In this document: piece by piece, positions 63,391 through 64,000 of the stretch
Position numbering within the stretch: position 1 is the stretch's first letter
How the letters are laid out: the number at the start of each line of letters is the position of its first letter
Assembly (NCBI RefSeq): GCF_001662075.1
Contig: NZ_LYPL01000014.1
Span: forward strand, 114,231-178,230
DNA length: 64,000 nucleotides
Direction: 5' to 3'
Source: Rhizobium bangladeshense
GTDB lineage: Bacteria; Pseudomonadota; Alphaproteobacteria; Rhizobiales; Rhizobiaceae
Notes under the pieces: model-generated
Databases searched by the model: none
Seen by the model: the letters and a program-made list of their open reading frames with translations, nothing else
What the model was told of the DNA's origin: nothing
Position numbers and translations under genes: made by a program

Positions 63391-63872
63391 GACAATAACC
63401 TTGCCGGCTGGAAGGCTGGCTGGCGAACCATATCAATATGGGGAATGCCGTCTTCCAGATATTCCTCCGATGCCACGACGAAACCGCAGGCTTCGTAGAA
63501 TCGGCGCAGGTGCGCCTGCGCCGACAAGGCGATGGGGTTTGCCGGATAAAGTCGTTCGCAAGCAGAGATCGCTTCGCTCATCAATGCATCGCCCAGCCGC
63601 TTGCCGCGATGGGCCGGCGAGACGACGACGCGACCGATCTTTGACGGATCATGCGGCGCGTGCGGTTTCAGGATCCGCGCCGAAGCCAGGAGTTCGCCGC
63701 TCTCCATCAGCCTTAGATGCAGGGCATCGATATCCTTGCCGTCGAGTTCCGAATAGGCACAGTTCTGTTCAACGACGAAGACATCGACACGCATTTTCAA
63801 GAGGTCGTAGAGCTCCCGCGCGAGGAGCTCATCGACGCTCTTGAGGTCGGCCGTGTAGGTCGTCGAAGCCAT
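63387..63872 (-). CDS. elaA: ElaA-type GNAT acetyltransferase
   Basis: A 161-residue acetyltransferase of the ElaA family. LYDLLKMRVDVFVVEQNCAYSELDGKD is the family start, followed by IGRVVVSPAHRGKRLGDALM (acetyl-CoA loop HRGKRLG), LSAQAHLRRFYEACGFVVASEEYLEDGIPHI. The substrate is unknown. It lies directly after the alcohol dehydrogenase gene, sharing one base (TGATG), and overlaps the DUF188 gene by four, so these three are probably one operon. Confidence 0.93.
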   Translation of the reverse strand: MASTTYTADLKSVDELLARELYDLLKMRVDVFVVEQNCAYSELDGKDIDALHLRLMESGELLASARILKPHAPHDPSKIGRVVVSPAHRGKRLGDALMSEAISACERLYPANPIALSAQAHLRRFYEACGFVVASEEYLEDGIPHIDMVRQPAFQPARLLS

Positions 63873-64000
63873 CAGTAGACCACCACGCCGCGGATGCTTT
63901 CACCCTTGTGCATCATCTCGAAGCCCTTGTTGATGTCTTCGAGCGGCATCGTGTGGGTGATCATCGGGTCGATCTGGATCTTGCCCTGCATGTACCAGTC
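63872..64000 (-). CDS. frmA: C-terminal end of a class III alcohol dehydrogenase (partial)
   Basis: The last 42 codons are visible, reading DWYMQGKIQIDPMITHTMPL, then EDINKGFEMMHKGESIRGVV and VY before the stop. This is the C-terminus of zinc-dependent class III alcohol dehydrogenase, S-(hydroxymethyl)glutathione dehydrogenase, which oxidises the formaldehyde-glutathione adduct. The rest lies beyond the right edge. The stop overlaps the elaA start by one base. Confidence 0.88.
   Translation of the reverse strand, partial: DWYMQGKIQIDPMITHTMPLEDINKGFEMMHKGESIRGVVVY

Overview
The window looks like chromosomal DNA of a fast-growing rhizobium, most likely the Rhizobium leguminosarum/etli group. 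The evidence is GC-rich coding sequence, the purC-purS-purQ-purL and iscS-like/sufB-C-D-S-T-A gene orders, candidate RirA and Irr sites upstream of the suf operon, an abundant intergenic palindrome of the rhizobial mosaic type, and many small families typical of Rhizobiales (DUF2259, DUF455, ATP12, DUF1127). The placement is inferred from gene content; no alignment was run. I see no tRNA, rRNA, CRISPR array, prophage or intact insertion sequence.

Layout. 1-3.3 kb: tail of an unknown gene, a frameshifted GNAT acetyltransferase and two tandem Bcr/CflA-type efflux pumps. 3.3-13.7 kb: mostly minus-strand purine and redox block (purC, purS, kptA, purQ, then purL, bolA, grxD), interrupted by a MocR/DUF1127 divergent pair, a PagL-like outer-membrane protein, a small basic protein and a plus-strand membrane protein whose 3' end carries a REP pair. 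13.9-19.4 kb: a PAS-PAS-GGDEF-EAL protein, a small hydrolase and membrane proteins. 20-24.6 kb: a minus-strand run of a periplasmic binding protein, rpe, DUF2259, a membrane protein and purB. 24.8-34 kb: housekeeping and envelope genes (flavin reductase, TfoX, Nudix, RhlE helicase, M23 peptidase, DUF455, Bcp, a large AsmA-like protein). 34-39.8 kb: a decayed alpha-amylase/trehalose-synthase remnant, tyrS, anmK, a GNAT, a membrane acyltransferase and an alpha/beta hydrolase.

39.8-47.5 kb is the iron-sulfur (suf) operon. Its promoter region holds a TGA-N9-TCA site over the -35 and an Irr-box-like element at the predicted start site. A GIY-YIG nuclease gene sits between sufB and sufC, flanked by perfect 31-bp inverted copies of a REP-type palindrome. 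A second pair of the same palindrome family, with no nuclease gene, lies near 5.54-5.63 kb. I consider this the most interesting system in the window: a possible nuclease-linked REP element comparable in layout to RAYT/REP systems.

48-64 kb: an orphan mini flagellar-rod-like protein, a lipoprotein muramidase, the glycine cleavage operon gcvTHP under a tandem glycine riboswitch, a copper module (YcnI-PCuAC fusion), a fluoride channel, an RluA/HAD/ATP12 cluster, propionyl-CoA carboxylase beta, DoxX, a SugE/Gdx exporter preceded by what looks like a guanidine-II (mini-ykkC) riboswitch, a DUF188 protein, ElaA and the start of a class III alcohol dehydrogenase.
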